Assembly: GCA_036258175.1 (NCBI GenBank) | Contig: DATAEE010000345.1 | Location: 1-64,000 of the forward strand | Source of the DNA: DATAEE01 sp036258175 | GTDB lineage: Bacteria > Acidobacteriota > Vicinamibacteria > Vicinamibacterales > 2-12-FULL-66-21 | DNA length: 64,000 nucleotides | Direction of reading: 5' to 3' | Shown: piece by piece, positions 7,877 to 18,170 of the stretch | How positions within the stretch are numbered: position 1 is the stretch's first letter | Layout of the letters: every line of letters starts with the position of its first letter | The notes under the pieces: model-generated | Databases searched by the model: none | Told to the model about the DNA's origin: nothing | What the model saw: only the letters and a program-made list of their open reading frames with translations | Program-made: the position numbers and the translations under genes

Positions 7877-7993
7877 GTCAATCGTGCGCGGCCACGTTCC
7901 AGGTACGCGAGCGGTGACCTGCCCCTGCCCGCTGACGACCGCGACCGCGCTTGCGATCGCCGCCGCGACAACTGCGCCTTTCATCCTTCGCAT
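7877..7993 (-). pseudogene. 5' remnant of the split secreted peptidase gene (signal peptide)
   Basis: This short minus-strand frame starts at an ATG at 7993, preceded by GGAG at a 7-nt spacing. It reads MRRMKGAVVAAAIASAVAVV and then SGQGQVTARVPGTWPRTIDL. That is a classic signal peptide (basic n-region, Ala/Val-rich h-region, small residues before the cleavage site) and a short mature start. The frame runs out at a TAG at 7853 inside the 3' end of the ATP-grasp gene. It begins 20 bp after the stop of the M29-like gene, in the same direction. With the M14 3' end at 4556-4720 it is best read as the front of one gene broken by the insert. The front alone does not prove the M14 family. Confidence 0.6.
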
Positions 7994-8012
7994 GGCATCG
8001 CTCCGCGGCGCC

Positions 8013-9110
8013 TCATTTCAGGACGAGGCGCCCGTTTCGGACCAGTGTTTCCCCGCTCACGATGACGGTCGTATCCGTGAAGAAGATCCATCTGACGAAA
8101 CCGCCGCGTACGTTGCCCGCCAGCTCTTCGTTGTCGCCCAGGCTCATACGGACGACGCCGTCGCCGTAGCCGTAGTAAGGAACCGTCGCTTCGCCCTGCG
8201 GCGCACCGAGCTTCGGGTTGAAACCGAGGCAGAACTCGCGGAACTCGGACGCGCCCGGCGCTTTCAGCATGGCATTCAAGTCGTCCTGTCCCTGGCTCGC
8301 CGTGGCTTTGACGACGCGGCCGCTGTCGAATTGCAGACGAACGTCAGTGACGCGCGCGCCACCCATGGGAAGCGTGGCAATGTGCATCGTGCCGGTGACC
8401 GAGGTTTCGACCGGGGCGACGCGCATCACACCAGCCGGCAGCTCGATGTGGCGGTCGATCCGCATTCTGGCCTGAGACACACGTACCCTGGATCCATCGC
8501 CGTTCTGCTTGTTGAACGGCCGCTCGCCGACGCGAAACCGGAGATCGGTGCCACGAGGGTCGGTGACACGGACTTCCCCGCTTCGGAGCAGCGTCATGGC
8601 TCGATCCATTAGGCGGTCGAGCGTGGCATAGTCGAGATCCAGGGCGTTGAGATAGAGCGTGTCGTATGCAGGCGTGTGCGGCGCCGCGACGCCGTCGGCC
8701 TGCAGCGTCCCTTCCAGCCAATGGAAGTGGAGCTCACGGCGCGAGCCTCCGGCGTCCACCCACGCCGTCAGCGCTCGTCGATCCTCTGCGCTGGTAACCG
8801 ACGAAGCGCCGGGAAGCCAGACATAGATGTCGGTGCGCGCGAGCCGTGCTTCGAGGTCGCTCACGGATCCCGCGACGGTCTCGACCTGCGCGCCCGCGCG
8901 CTCCAGCACCACTCGGACCGCCGGTTCCAGCGCCGGTATCACGTCGGGATTGAGCCGGAGCAGCACGCGCTCGCCCGTACTGATCTTCAGCGCGTCGGCG
9001 ATGCGTGCCGCCATGTCTGCGTACGGAAGCAGCTGGCTGCTGAGTAATGCTGGAACAGCCCAAACGGCGGCGCCGGTAATGCCCCATTTCCTGGGTCTCG
9101 TGCTCGTCAT
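8013..9110 (-). CDS. M29-family aminopeptidase-like secreted protein, metal ligands altered
   Basis: This 365-residue protein has an N-terminal signal or anchor segment (GITGAAVWAVPALLSSQLLP). The rest follows the M29 (thermophilic metallo-aminopeptidase) pattern: AARIADALKISTGERVLLRL at the start, RIDRHIELPAGVMRVAPVET in the middle and a C-terminal GETLVRNGRL. Several positions that bind metal in characterised M29 enzymes look replaced. The usual LPxGE glutamate is Val, the His of the HxALG segment is Arg in VVRMSLGDN, and the late HWD-like motif reads RWIFF. It may therefore be inactive as a peptidase or use another chemistry. It was the first gene of a minus-strand operon with the now broken M14 peptidase and the VOC protein. 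Confidence 0.7.
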   Translation of the reverse strand: MTSTRPRKWGITGAAVWAVPALLSSQLLPYADMAARIADALKISTGERVLLRLNPDVIPALEPAVRVVLERAGAQVETVAGSVSDLEARLARTDIYVWLPGASSVTSAEDRRALTAWVDAGGSRRELHFHWLEGTLQADGVAAPHTPAYDTLYLNALDLDYATLDRLMDRAMTLLRSGEVRVTDPRGTDLRFRVGERPFNKQNGDGSRVRVSQARMRIDRHIELPAGVMRVAPVETSVTGTMHIATLPMGGARVTDVRLQFDSGRVVKATASQGQDDLNAMLKAPGASEFREFCLGFNPKLGAPQGEATVPYYGYGDGVVRMSLGDNEELAGNVRGGFVRWIFFTDTTVIVSGETLVRNGRLVLK

Positions 9111-9140
9111 GACCTCGCGAGTTTTACCAGAAAAGCAGAG

Positions 9141-9212
9141 ATCCGTGTAATCCGCGAAATCCGTGGCTCGTCATCCGTGTAATCCGTGGCTCGCGATCCG
9201 CGAAATCCGTGG
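9141..9212. repeat. Degenerate tandem repeat of ATCCGTGTAATCCG / ATCCGCGAAATCCGTGG units
   Basis: Within the 343-bp non-coding gap 9111-9453 the units ATCCGTGTAATCCGCGAAAT, ATCCGTGTAATCCGTGG and ATCCGCGAAATCCGTGG follow one another, separated by CTCGTC or CTCGCG. They are imperfect copies of an (A)ATCCGYGNA step. On the minus strand they translate to a repetitive ISRITRI-type string, a false frame seen in many genomes. The rest of the gap, including 9213-9453, shows no gene. It ends in the strong GGAGGAG site of the next gene. Confidence 0.6.
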
Positions 9213-9453
9213 AGACGGATCCGGCGATCCGGAGCCGGATCGCGGCGTCTGAGATTTCCGGCCATTTTCCGCGGCGAGAAGTCCTTCAACCAGCGGTTAC
9301 ACGTTTGCAGAAGAAACGCCGCCTGCCTCGCGAAGCATTGCTGGCCGCGATTACGGATCTGCAGATCCGGCGAATCCGGCGTCTCGCGCGTCTGAACTGA
9401 AGGTCTGCCCACATCGAACGAGGCGCGTCCGTGTGCGCGCCATTGGAGGAGCT

Positions 9454-11361
9454 ATGCCGCGAGGGGCTCTCGCGCTGGGTCTTGCCGTCATTTGTGTCGC
9501 CGCCGCGATCCAGACCGCTGCCGCGCAAACGCCACCACGCACGCCGAGGTCGACGCCGGCAGCGGGTAGCGAGGGTTGGGTCGTCCTTCCCGTAGACGAA
9601 TACCGGGCGCTGCGTTCGCGTGCCTTTCCATCCGCTCCGGCGCCCGATCCGCTGCCGACCGACGCGACGCTGACGCGCATCGACTACGAGATCGCAGCGA
9701 ACGGTGACTCGGTCACCGGGCGAGCCACCCTGACGATCGACGTGGTCAAACAGGGCTGGACGCGCGTCGCGACGCCGGCAGGCCTGATGGTGTCGGACGC
9801 GCGGCTCGATGGGCGCGCGGTTTCCATCGTGGACGGAGCGCCCCCGCACGTGCTGCTCTCGCGACCCGGACGTTCGGTGCTCACCCTGGACATCGTCGTC
9901 CCTGTCGGCTCGGCTGGAGGCGTCGAATCGATCGTCTTACCGCCGTCTCCGTCGGCGGTTTCGCGCGTCGCGCTGATCCTTCCTCGCGGAGGTGTTGATC
10001 TCTCGGCCGCTGGTGGATTCGTGGCGGAACGGGACGAAGCAGCCAATCAGACACGCTGGATCGTTTTCGGACGCGCACAGCAGCCGCTGACGCTCTCGTG
10101 GAAGCGCCGGGTCGACGATCGGCGCGTCGGGCAGACGCTGCGCCTTCGTGGGCGCGTCGCCGAGCTCGTCACGCTCGGCGAAGAAGTATCCCCGGTCCTG
10201 GCTTCCGTCCGCGTCGAAGTCGTACAAGGCGTTGCGCGTGAGGTCGCGCTCGCTCTGCCCGAAGGGCTTGCCGTCAACCAGGTCACGGGCCCGACGGTCG
10301 CCGACTGGGATGCGGCGCGCGGATCGCTGCAAGTGCGGCTGCTCGAGCCGTCGGCCGCCGACGTGTCGTTGACGGTGCATGGAGAGCTGCGCACGCCGCG
10401 CGACGGCGCCATTGCGATTCCGCTCTTGCGGTTGACGGCCGCGGAGCGCGAAACCGGCGGGGTTGTCGTCGACGTCGCCGGCGCCGGAGAAATCGGCGAT
10501 CGCCAGCCGCGCGGGCTCGAACCGACGGATCCCTCCGAGTTCTCGGACGTCGTCGCGGGTCGAGAGTCGCCGTCGATGATCGCGTTCAAGTTCCGGCCGA
10601 TCGCCGGTAGCGATCCCCGCTCGCTGACGGTGGGGGTCGAGCGCTTCACGCCCGAAGCGGTGCTCGTGGCCAACGTCGAGGAGGCGCGATACCGCGGTAT
10701 CGCCAGCGAAGATGGCCGGCTGCTCGTCGAAGCGCGCTACGCGGTCCGGAACAATCAGCGCAGCTTCCTGAAAGTGACGCTGCCGGCTGACTCGACGCTG
10801 TGGAGCGCCGCGGTTGCAGACCGGCCCGTGCGGCCGGGTGTGTCCGGCGCGAACGCGGTGCTGCTCCCGCTCGACAAGGGACGGAGCGGCGAGGAAGCGC
10901 CCACCTTCGTCGTCGAGATGTTGTACCTGCAGCGCGTGGCGAGCTGGCATGACAAAGGACTCGCGCAGATTGCGCTCCCTGCGCTCGACCTGCCGATTTC
11001 GCGCACAGGAGTCGCGCTGCACTATTCGCCGCGATTCGAAGTCGAGGCGAGACCTGGAATGTTCCGCGAGGCAAGCGATCCGGGACCGTTCGCGGAGGCG
11101 CTTCGCCGCATCTCGTCCTCGCTTGCGGCCGGATCGTCGGCGGCGTGGAGCGGTGGCCGATCGACAGAAGACACGGATCGCGTCGCGCTGAAGGCGCTCG
11201 TCGATCGCTATCAGAACGAGTCAGGCGGGCGAACGGTCGTCGGTTCGCTCCCGGTGCGGGTTGCCTTTCCGGAGCTCGGCCCGTCGCTCTTTCTCGCTGC
11301 GGAGCTGACGTCGGAAGGTGCAGCCCCGTCAGTGGATTTGGCGTTCAAGCGGACGCGATGA
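9454..11361 (+). CDS. Large secreted beta-rich protein, first of a paralogous pair
   Basis: The start is the ATG at 9454, preceded by GGAGGAG, which gives 635 residues. A signal peptide (PRGALALGLAVICVAAAIQT, cleaved after AAAQ) is followed by WVVLPVDEYRALRSRAF, then long stretches of alternating hydrophobic strands without transmembrane helices. No known domain was recognised. The order of segments matches the next gene: an xVxLxxxEYxxL opening, a signal-like RVDYEIAANGDSVTGRATLT strand pair, NQRSFLKVTLPADSTLWSAA and a C-terminal GSLPVRVAFPELGPSLFLAA. The stop overlaps the next ATG by 4 bp, so the two products are made together. The likely location is the periplasm or cell surface. The function is unknown. 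Confidence 0.72.
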   Translation: MPRGALALGLAVICVAAAIQTAAAQTPPRTPRSTPAAGSEGWVVLPVDEYRALRSRAFPSAPAPDPLPTDATLTRIDYEIAANGDSVTGRATLTIDVVKQGWTRVATPAGLMVSDARLDGRAVSIVDGAPPHVLLSRPGRSVLTLDIVVPVGSAGGVESIVLPPSPSAVSRVALILPRGGVDLSAAGGFVAERDEAANQTRWIVFGRAQQPLTLSWKRRVDDRRVGQTLRLRGRVAELVTLGEEVSPVLASVRVEVVQGVAREVALALPEGLAVNQVTGPTVADWDAARGSLQVRLLEPSAADVSLTVHGELRTPRDGAIAIPLLRLTAAERETGGVVVDVAGAGEIGDRQPRGLEPTDPSEFSDVVAGRESPSMIAFKFRPIAGSDPRSLTVGVERFTPEAVLVANVEEARYRGIASEDGRLLVEARYAVRNNQRSFLKVTLPADSTLWSAAVADRPVRPGVSGANAVLLPLDKGRSGEEAPTFVVEMLYLQRVASWHDKGLAQIALPALDLPISRTGVALHYSPRFEVEARPGMFREASDPGPFAEALRRISSSLAAGSSAAWSGGRSTEDTDRVALKALVDRYQNESGGRTVVGSLPVRVAFPELGPSLFLAAELTSEGAAPSVDLAFKRTR

Positions 11362-13586
11362 GGTGGATCATGCGCAATTTCACATTCGCAGCGATTCTGG
11401 CGTCGTTCGTCACGCACGCGCTCGCCGCGTCGGCGCAGCCGGCGCCGCAGCGGCCCGCGTCGGGTCCGCGCCTTGCGGAAGCGGCCACGGCAGTGCCTGT
11501 GGTCTCGTCTGGGACCGTCACGCTGACGCTCGCCGAGTACGACCGTCTGGTGGATCTGTCTGCGCGGCCGGTCCGGCCGCCTGAGGTCCCTCCGGTCGGC
11601 GCCGTTCTCAGCCGCGCCGATCTGCGCGTCCGAGTCGACGGCGTCGCCGCACGCGGGACGTTCACGATCGATGGAGAGGTGCTTCGCGCGGGACCGACGC
11701 GCGTTGATCTCGTCTCTGGAGGAACCGTGCTCGATGCGCGCGCCGCCGGGCGACCGGTACCGCTGCTGGTCGATGGACGGGGACACGCGACGCTGCTGTC
11801 TGGACCCGGCCCCTTCTCAGTCGCAGTCGATTGGGGCGCGCCGCTCAAAACCGCACCGGGACGCGTGTCGTTCTCGCTTCCGGCCCCGGCCGCAGGAAGC
11901 GCGCGCGCGTTCATCGACGTCCCCGGCGACGACGCTGACGTTCACGTCTCGACCGGACTCATCACACGCAGAACGTCTGCGGCGGGGCGGACGGTGGCCG
12001 AGGTCACGCTCGATCCGGCATCGGTCGCGGAGGTGTCATGGTCGGTGCGGGCAACGACGCAGGCAGCGCCGGCCCGCGATGCCAGGCTGCTCGCGGATGT
12101 GTTGACGCTCGTGACCATCGCGGAGTCCGAGGTACGGCTCGCATCGCTCGTCGATCTCACGGTGGTCCAGGGTGAGCCGCGCACCATCGAAGTCGCGCTG
12201 CCGAACGGCTACGAGGTTGCCTCCGTGACCGGCTCATCCATTGAGACGAGCGACGACCGGGGCGGCCGCCTCGTGCTGACGCTGAACAACCCGACGCTGC
12301 GGCGGCACCAGTTCCTCGTTGCGCTCGAACAGGCGCACGCGGGCGGGTCGTTGACGCTGGAGACGAGCTTCCCCGCGGTCCTCTCAGCCGAGCGTGAACG
12401 CGGCGAAGTTGCCGTGGCCGGGATTGGCACGCTCGATCTCGCCGCGCCGGAGCGCGACGGTATCCGGCGCGTGGATGTCCGCGAGATCGATCCCGCGCTC
12501 GCCGCGCTGGCGCGGCAGCCGCTCGCGGCGGCGTTCCGCTATCGACGGACGTCAGCGACGCCGCCATCTCTCGCGCTGGAGGTTCGCCGTTTCCCGGACG
12601 CGCCGGTGCTCGCGGCCGTCGCGGAGCGGGCGACGGCGACGACCCTCGTGAACTCCGAGGGACGCGCGCTGACGGAGATCGTGCTGCGGCTTCAGAACCG
12701 GGCGCAGTCGTTTCTGAAGGTCACGCTCCCGCCTGGCGCTTCGATCGTGTCGGTGGAAGTCGCCGGACAGCCGGCAAAGCCGGCCACGGCCAGCGACGGC
12801 ATGCGTTTGCCTCTGATCCGTCCTGGCTTCAGGCCGACGGGCCCGTACACCATGTCCTTCGTCTACGTGCACTCTGGGGCGCCGTTCGCGCGTAAGGGCG
12901 AACAGCAGATGGCGCTGCCGAAGATGGACATCCCGATCGGCCTCGTCGAGTGGGAGGTGTTCGTCCCGGATTGGTTCTCAGTGAGTAAGTTTGGTGGGAA
13001 CATGATCACCGGCGATTACATCACGGTGACGAGCCCTGGAGGCGGCGCCGGACATGGCGTGGGGTCAGGATCAGGCCGCGGCGTCGGCGAGGGAAACATC
13101 GCGCCTGCCCTCGGAGCCGCGCCTGGGCAGATTGTCGGACGCATCACCGATGAAAACGGTGCGGTGCTGCCCGGCGTAACAGTGACTGTGAAAGCACCCT
13201 ACGGAGCCCAGACCGTCGTGACCGATAGCGAAGGACGCTATCGCGCATTGAACGTCGGATCGGGCCAGGTGGAAGTCACCGCCGAACTCGGCGGACTCGG
13301 CACGAATCGACAAACGTTTCAATTCAATCAGCAGCCGCGGCAAGTCGATTTCGTGATGAGCGTGGCGTCGCTTCAGGAAACCGTGACCGTGCAGGCGGAG
13401 CCTCCGGTCCTGAACTCCTCGCAAACGTTCACTCCGTCGGCCAATGTGCAGAACCTGCAGCGTCGCGCCGCGGGCGTGCTTCCCGTCCGAGTCGACATCC
13501 CGCGCGCCGGGTCATCGCTCCGTTTCGTCAAACCTCTCGTCGTCGATCAGGAGGCAATGGTGAGTTTCAGGTACAAGAGACGCTGA
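11358..13586 (+). CDS. Large secreted protein, second paralog, with carboxypeptidase-regulatory-like domain
   Basis: The ATG at 11358 overlaps the previous TGA (ATGA) and gives 742 residues with signal peptide MRNFTFAAILASFVTHALAA. Residues up to about 560 are paralogous to the upstream protein: TVTLTLAEYDRLVDL, NRAQSFLKVTLPPGASIVSV, FARKGEQQMALPKMDIPIGL. A glycine-rich linker (PGGGAGHGVGSGSGRGVGEG) then leads at about 588 into a carboxypeptidase-regulatory-like beta-sandwich: QIVGRITDENGAVLPGVTVT, VVTDSEGRYRALNVGSGQVE. It continues with LQETVTVQAEPPVLNSSQTF, the phrase that in Oar-like TonB receptors precedes the plug. The protein finally rejoins the paralog's C-terminal strand (VLPVRVDIPRAGSSLRFVKP). 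No beta-barrel follows. The domain appears inserted relative to the first paralog. Confidence 0.75.
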   Translation: MRWIMRNFTFAAILASFVTHALAASAQPAPQRPASGPRLAEAATAVPVVSSGTVTLTLAEYDRLVDLSARPVRPPEVPPVGAVLSRADLRVRVDGVAARGTFTIDGEVLRAGPTRVDLVSGGTVLDARAAGRPVPLLVDGRGHATLLSGPGPFSVAVDWGAPLKTAPGRVSFSLPAPAAGSARAFIDVPGDDADVHVSTGLITRRTSAAGRTVAEVTLDPASVAEVSWSVRATTQAAPARDARLLADVLTLVTIAESEVRLASLVDLTVVQGEPRTIEVALPNGYEVASVTGSSIETSDDRGGRLVLTLNNPTLRRHQFLVALEQAHAGGSLTLETSFPAVLSAERERGEVAVAGIGTLDLAAPERDGIRRVDVREIDPALAALARQPLAAAFRYRRTSATPPSLALEVRRFPDAPVLAAVAERATATTLVNSEGRALTEIVLRLQNRAQSFLKVTLPPGASIVSVEVAGQPAKPATASDGMRLPLIRPGFRPTGPYTMSFVYVHSGAPFARKGEQQMALPKMDIPIGLVEWEVFVPDWFSVSKFGGNMITGDYITVTSPGGGAGHGVGSGSGRGVGEGNIAPALGAAPGQIVGRITDENGAVLPGVTVTVKAPYGAQTVVTDSEGRYRALNVGSGQVEVTAELGGLGTNRQTFQFNQQPRQVDFVMSVASLQETVTVQAEPPVLNSSQTFTPSANVQNLQRRAAGVLPVRVDIPRAGSSLRFVKPLVVDQEAMVSFRYKRR

Positions 13587-13599
13587 CAGCGACGGCGCA

Positions 13600-13673
13600 G
13601 GCCCGACCTTCCGCCTGCGCTGAAGCTTCGGCGGACCGTCGTAGCCTTGGCGGAGGCGGTTAGGTCGGGCGTG
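13600..13673. repeat. 74-bp palindromic element with terminal inverted repeats, copy 1
   Basis: The element opens with GCCCGACCT (13601-13609) and closes with AGGTCGGGC (13662-13670), a perfect 9-bp terminal inverted repeat. The inner arms (CCGCCT..., GGCGGAGGCGG) are also partly self-complementary around GCTTCGGCGGACCGTCGTAG. A second copy of the same length lies inverted at 57497-57570 with only a handful of base differences. It fills the gap between two convergent genes and could end transcription from both. It is too short to encode anything and resembles a REP or MITE-type element. Confidence 0.75.
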
Positions 13674-13679
13674 GCGGGA

Positions 13680-14165
13680 TTAGCCAGGCGTCAAATTGCG
13701 GCGCGCGAGTCTCTTGAGCAGCTGAATCTGCCCAGCGTGATAGAGGTCGTGCGCCGCGATCCCGGCCATGATCGCAAAGTTGCTGATGGCGCTACCAGCG
13801 GGCTTCGCATGCAGCTTCCGGCTTGGGAGTGCAGCGATCGCCCTTCGGAGCGCGGCGTGCGTTCGATCCAGCAGAGCCACATCGGCGCGCCAGGCCTTCT
13901 CAGATCGTTCCTCCGGCCTCACGAACCAGTTCGATCCCTCGACGGGAAACGATCCGCGCTTCTCGCCTGTGAGCCGCCGCCACACCGTGTACTTCCAGTA
14001 CGCGGCGTGCACGACCAGTTCCCAGATGTTGTGGCGACCGCGTCCGGGCCGCCACGCTGCGACGCCCGGCGTGAGGCCACGGATGGATCCGCGAAGATTG
14101 GTGCCGTGCCAGGACTGGCGGTTGTACGCGCGGTCGATGATGAATAACAGCTCACGCTTCGTCAT
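13680..14165 (-). CDS. DinB-family protein
   Basis: This 161-residue protein is a single four-helix DinB/YfiT-like bundle. Helix 1 carries ELLFIIDRAYNRQSWHGTNL. The motif NIWELVVHAAYWKYTVWRRL supplies the first metal-binding His, and GIAAHDLYHAGQIQLLKRLA supplies the usual HxxxH pair in helix 4. Members are metal-dependent thiol-transferases or hydrolases with mostly unknown substrates. Length and motif spacing match the family. It stands alone, convergent with the secreted-protein pair, with a 74-bp repeat between them. Confidence 0.85.
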   Translation of the reverse strand: MTKRELLFIIDRAYNRQSWHGTNLRGSIRGLTPGVAAWRPGRGRHNIWELVVHAAYWKYTVWRRLTGEKRGSFPVEGSNWFVRPEERSEKAWRADVALLDRTHAALRRAIAALPSRKLHAKPAGSAISNFAIMAGIAAHDLYHAGQIQLLKRLARRNLTPG

Positions 14166-14189
14166 CCGGAACCGACGCGAATCATACCC

Positions 14190-14621
14190 TTACCGGGCGC
14201 CTCCACTCCGGCTCTTCGTCTTGGACGGATTCGTCGTCGGCCGGCATCCCACTTCGATGAAGTCGATGATCCCGGCGTCGTTGCGGAAACGGATCTGCGC
14301 GTGGTCCTTTGGACGGCCGACGTCGCACTGCACCGAGAACTCGAAGATCTCGGTCCCCTTCCGGCACGATGTGGTCCGGCCCTCGAAGGCGGACGTCTTC
14401 TGCACGGGCCAGACGACGCACGTCCAGCCGGCCGCGAGCTTCAACGTCCGGGAGCCGTCTCCGAGGCGCAGCGCCTCGTTCCGTGACGATGGATCACGCG
14501 TATCGGCGTACCAGCTGACCTTGACCGCTTTGGCGCCGGCCGCGTCCGTCGCGACGAGCAGCGCCGCCGCGACGACCAGGACGAGTCCCCGCCCTTGCCG
14601 ACCGCTTCCCATTCTTGACAT
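14190..14621 (-). CDS. Small secreted hypothetical protein
   Basis: The likely start is the ATG at 14621 (MSRMGSGRQGRGLVLVVAAA), giving 143 residues with a signal peptide cleaved near ATDAAGA. An upstream in-frame ATG at 14660 adds 13 residues without improving the signal. The mature part has three cysteines (GWTCVVWP, TTSCRKG, SVQCDVGRP) plus VGCRPTT near the end, so two disulfides are possible. It shows predicted strands and no known domain. The tail TTNPSKTKSRSGGAR is basic. The function is unknown. It is followed 24 bp later by the DinB gene in the same direction. Confidence 0.6.
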   Translation of the reverse strand: MSRMGSGRQGRGLVLVVAAALLVATDAAGAKAVKVSWYADTRDPSSRNEALRLGDGSRTLKLAAGWTCVVWPVQKTSAFEGRTTSCRKGTEIFEFSVQCDVGRPKDHAQIRFRNDAGIIDFIEVGCRPTTNPSKTKSRSGGAR

Positions 14622-14785
14622 ATCGCACCCATCAGCTTTCGCAGTGCTCATGGGAGACACAAGCCTTCTGCCACTTCTGCATTCGCGCGATGCGGCGGGA
14701 TTTCGAGGACCAGGCTCGGCGCCCGGATTATCGACCTACGAATTCTGAGCGTCGGGCTGCATCCTTGTCATCCGCGCGCGGCGGT

Positions 14786-15052
14786 TCAGCGTTCCAGGTA
14801 AGTGAGGACAATGGCGACGACCAGGCCTGCTACGGCGCCGCGAAGCAGCACGAGGCGCACCGACAGCGGCGTCCGCAGCATCTTCGCCTCGATGATTGCC
14901 GACACCGCGATCGCCAGCGCGACGGAGACGCCGGCCGCGACGGGTCGGTCGATCCGTGGCGCAAAGGTGTTGAAGAGGAGCAGGACCAGCAGGACCGTGC
15001 TGATGCCGGCGATGATCCTGATGACAGCGCCCGCGATGACCGGCTGAGCCAT
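14786..15052 (-). CDS. Small membrane protein, three predicted helices
   Basis: This 88-residue protein is hydrophobic throughout: VIAGAVIRIIAGISTVLLVL, AAGVSVALAIAVSAIIEA and GAVAGLVVAIVLTYL form three membrane segments separated by short basic loops (PRID, RTPLSVR). No family was recognised. The gene lies downstream of nrdJ in the same direction but behind a strong hairpin, so it is probably transcribed separately or by read-through. Its codon use fits its neighbours, so I take it as real. Confidence 0.55.
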   Translation of the reverse strand: MAQPVIAGAVIRIIAGISTVLLVLLLFNTFAPRIDRPVAAGVSVALAIAVSAIIEAKMLRTPLSVRLVLLRGAVAGLVVAIVLTYLER

Positions 15053-15069
15053 CGGGGGATTCTAACAAG

Positions 15070-15094
15070 AAGGGCCGGCTCCAGGCCGGCCCTT
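15070..15094 (-). terminator. Hairpin terminator after nrdJ
   Basis: A 10-bp perfect GC-rich stem (AAGGGCCGGC at 15070-15079 pairing with 15085-15094) with a 5-nt loop lies 25 bp after the nrdJ stop. On the minus strand it is followed by CTTGTTAG, a short T-rich stretch rather than a full run. Position and stability support a terminator. Confidence 0.65.
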
Positions 15095-15118
15095 CAGCAG
15101 AAACGTTCGTGGGGGAGA

Positions 15119-17926
<2,808 letters not shown>

Positions 17927-18079
17927 CTCTCTCCCTCCGCCGTGTAGGTGTCGGGCGATGGCTCCGCCCCGGGAGTCTCACCCTTGAATCTGTCAGGAAA
18001 CGCTCGGGCGATCCTTTTGGCCTTGGGAGGCCGATGCGAAACCCTGGGAGTGTTCCGCCGTTCGCCTGTCGCGCTACGG
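17927..18079 (-). ncRNA. Candidate structured leader RNA of nrdJ
   Basis: The untranslated leader folds by eye into several GC-rich hairpins. GGCC pairs across TCCCAA near 18018-18031. GGG(UGAGACU)CCC is followed directly by GGGGCGGAGCCAUCGCCC, both within about 17950-17985. The block GGGTGAGACTCCCGGGGCGG resembles the P4 and central GGGGC region of cobalamin riboswitches (GGTGAAAATCCGGGGCTG), but a standard B12 box was not found. Cis-regulatory RNAs upstream of nrdJ genes have been described as the nrdJ motif; whether this is one needs a covariance search. An AdoCbl- or nucleotide-sensing role is inference. Confidence 0.4.
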
Positions 18080-18085
18080 CGGACA

Positions 18086-18114
18086 AATATGGACCCTGTT
18101 TACGCGTTTGTCAA
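18086..18114 (-). promoter_or_regulatory. Sigma-70-type promoter of nrdJ
   Basis: On the minus strand a consensus TTGACA (18114-18109) is followed after exactly 17 bp by CATATT (18091-18086). The predicted start of transcription is near 18079, about 150 nt before the ATG. This is one of the best consensus promoters in the window. Confidence 0.65.
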
Positions 18115-18170
18115 GGGCTCGACTACCAGATATTGTGGCGTGTTTTTAGGGCAGACGCAAGATGTTGCTG

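Noticed and set aside
9107..9412. A minus-strand frame containing ISRITRI-like repeats
   Set aside because: It is translated simple repeat plus non-coding DNA, with no start-site support.
13647..14147. A plus-strand frame starting MAEAVRSGVAG opposite the DinB gene
   Set aside because: Its start is inside the 74-bp repeat and the rest is antisense to a supported gene. The same repeat produces a false MAEAVRLGV extension on trmFO.
17927..18079. A standard cobalamin riboswitch call
   Set aside because: Only a partial core match was seen and no B12 box, so it is listed as a candidate leader RNA rather than a named riboswitch.
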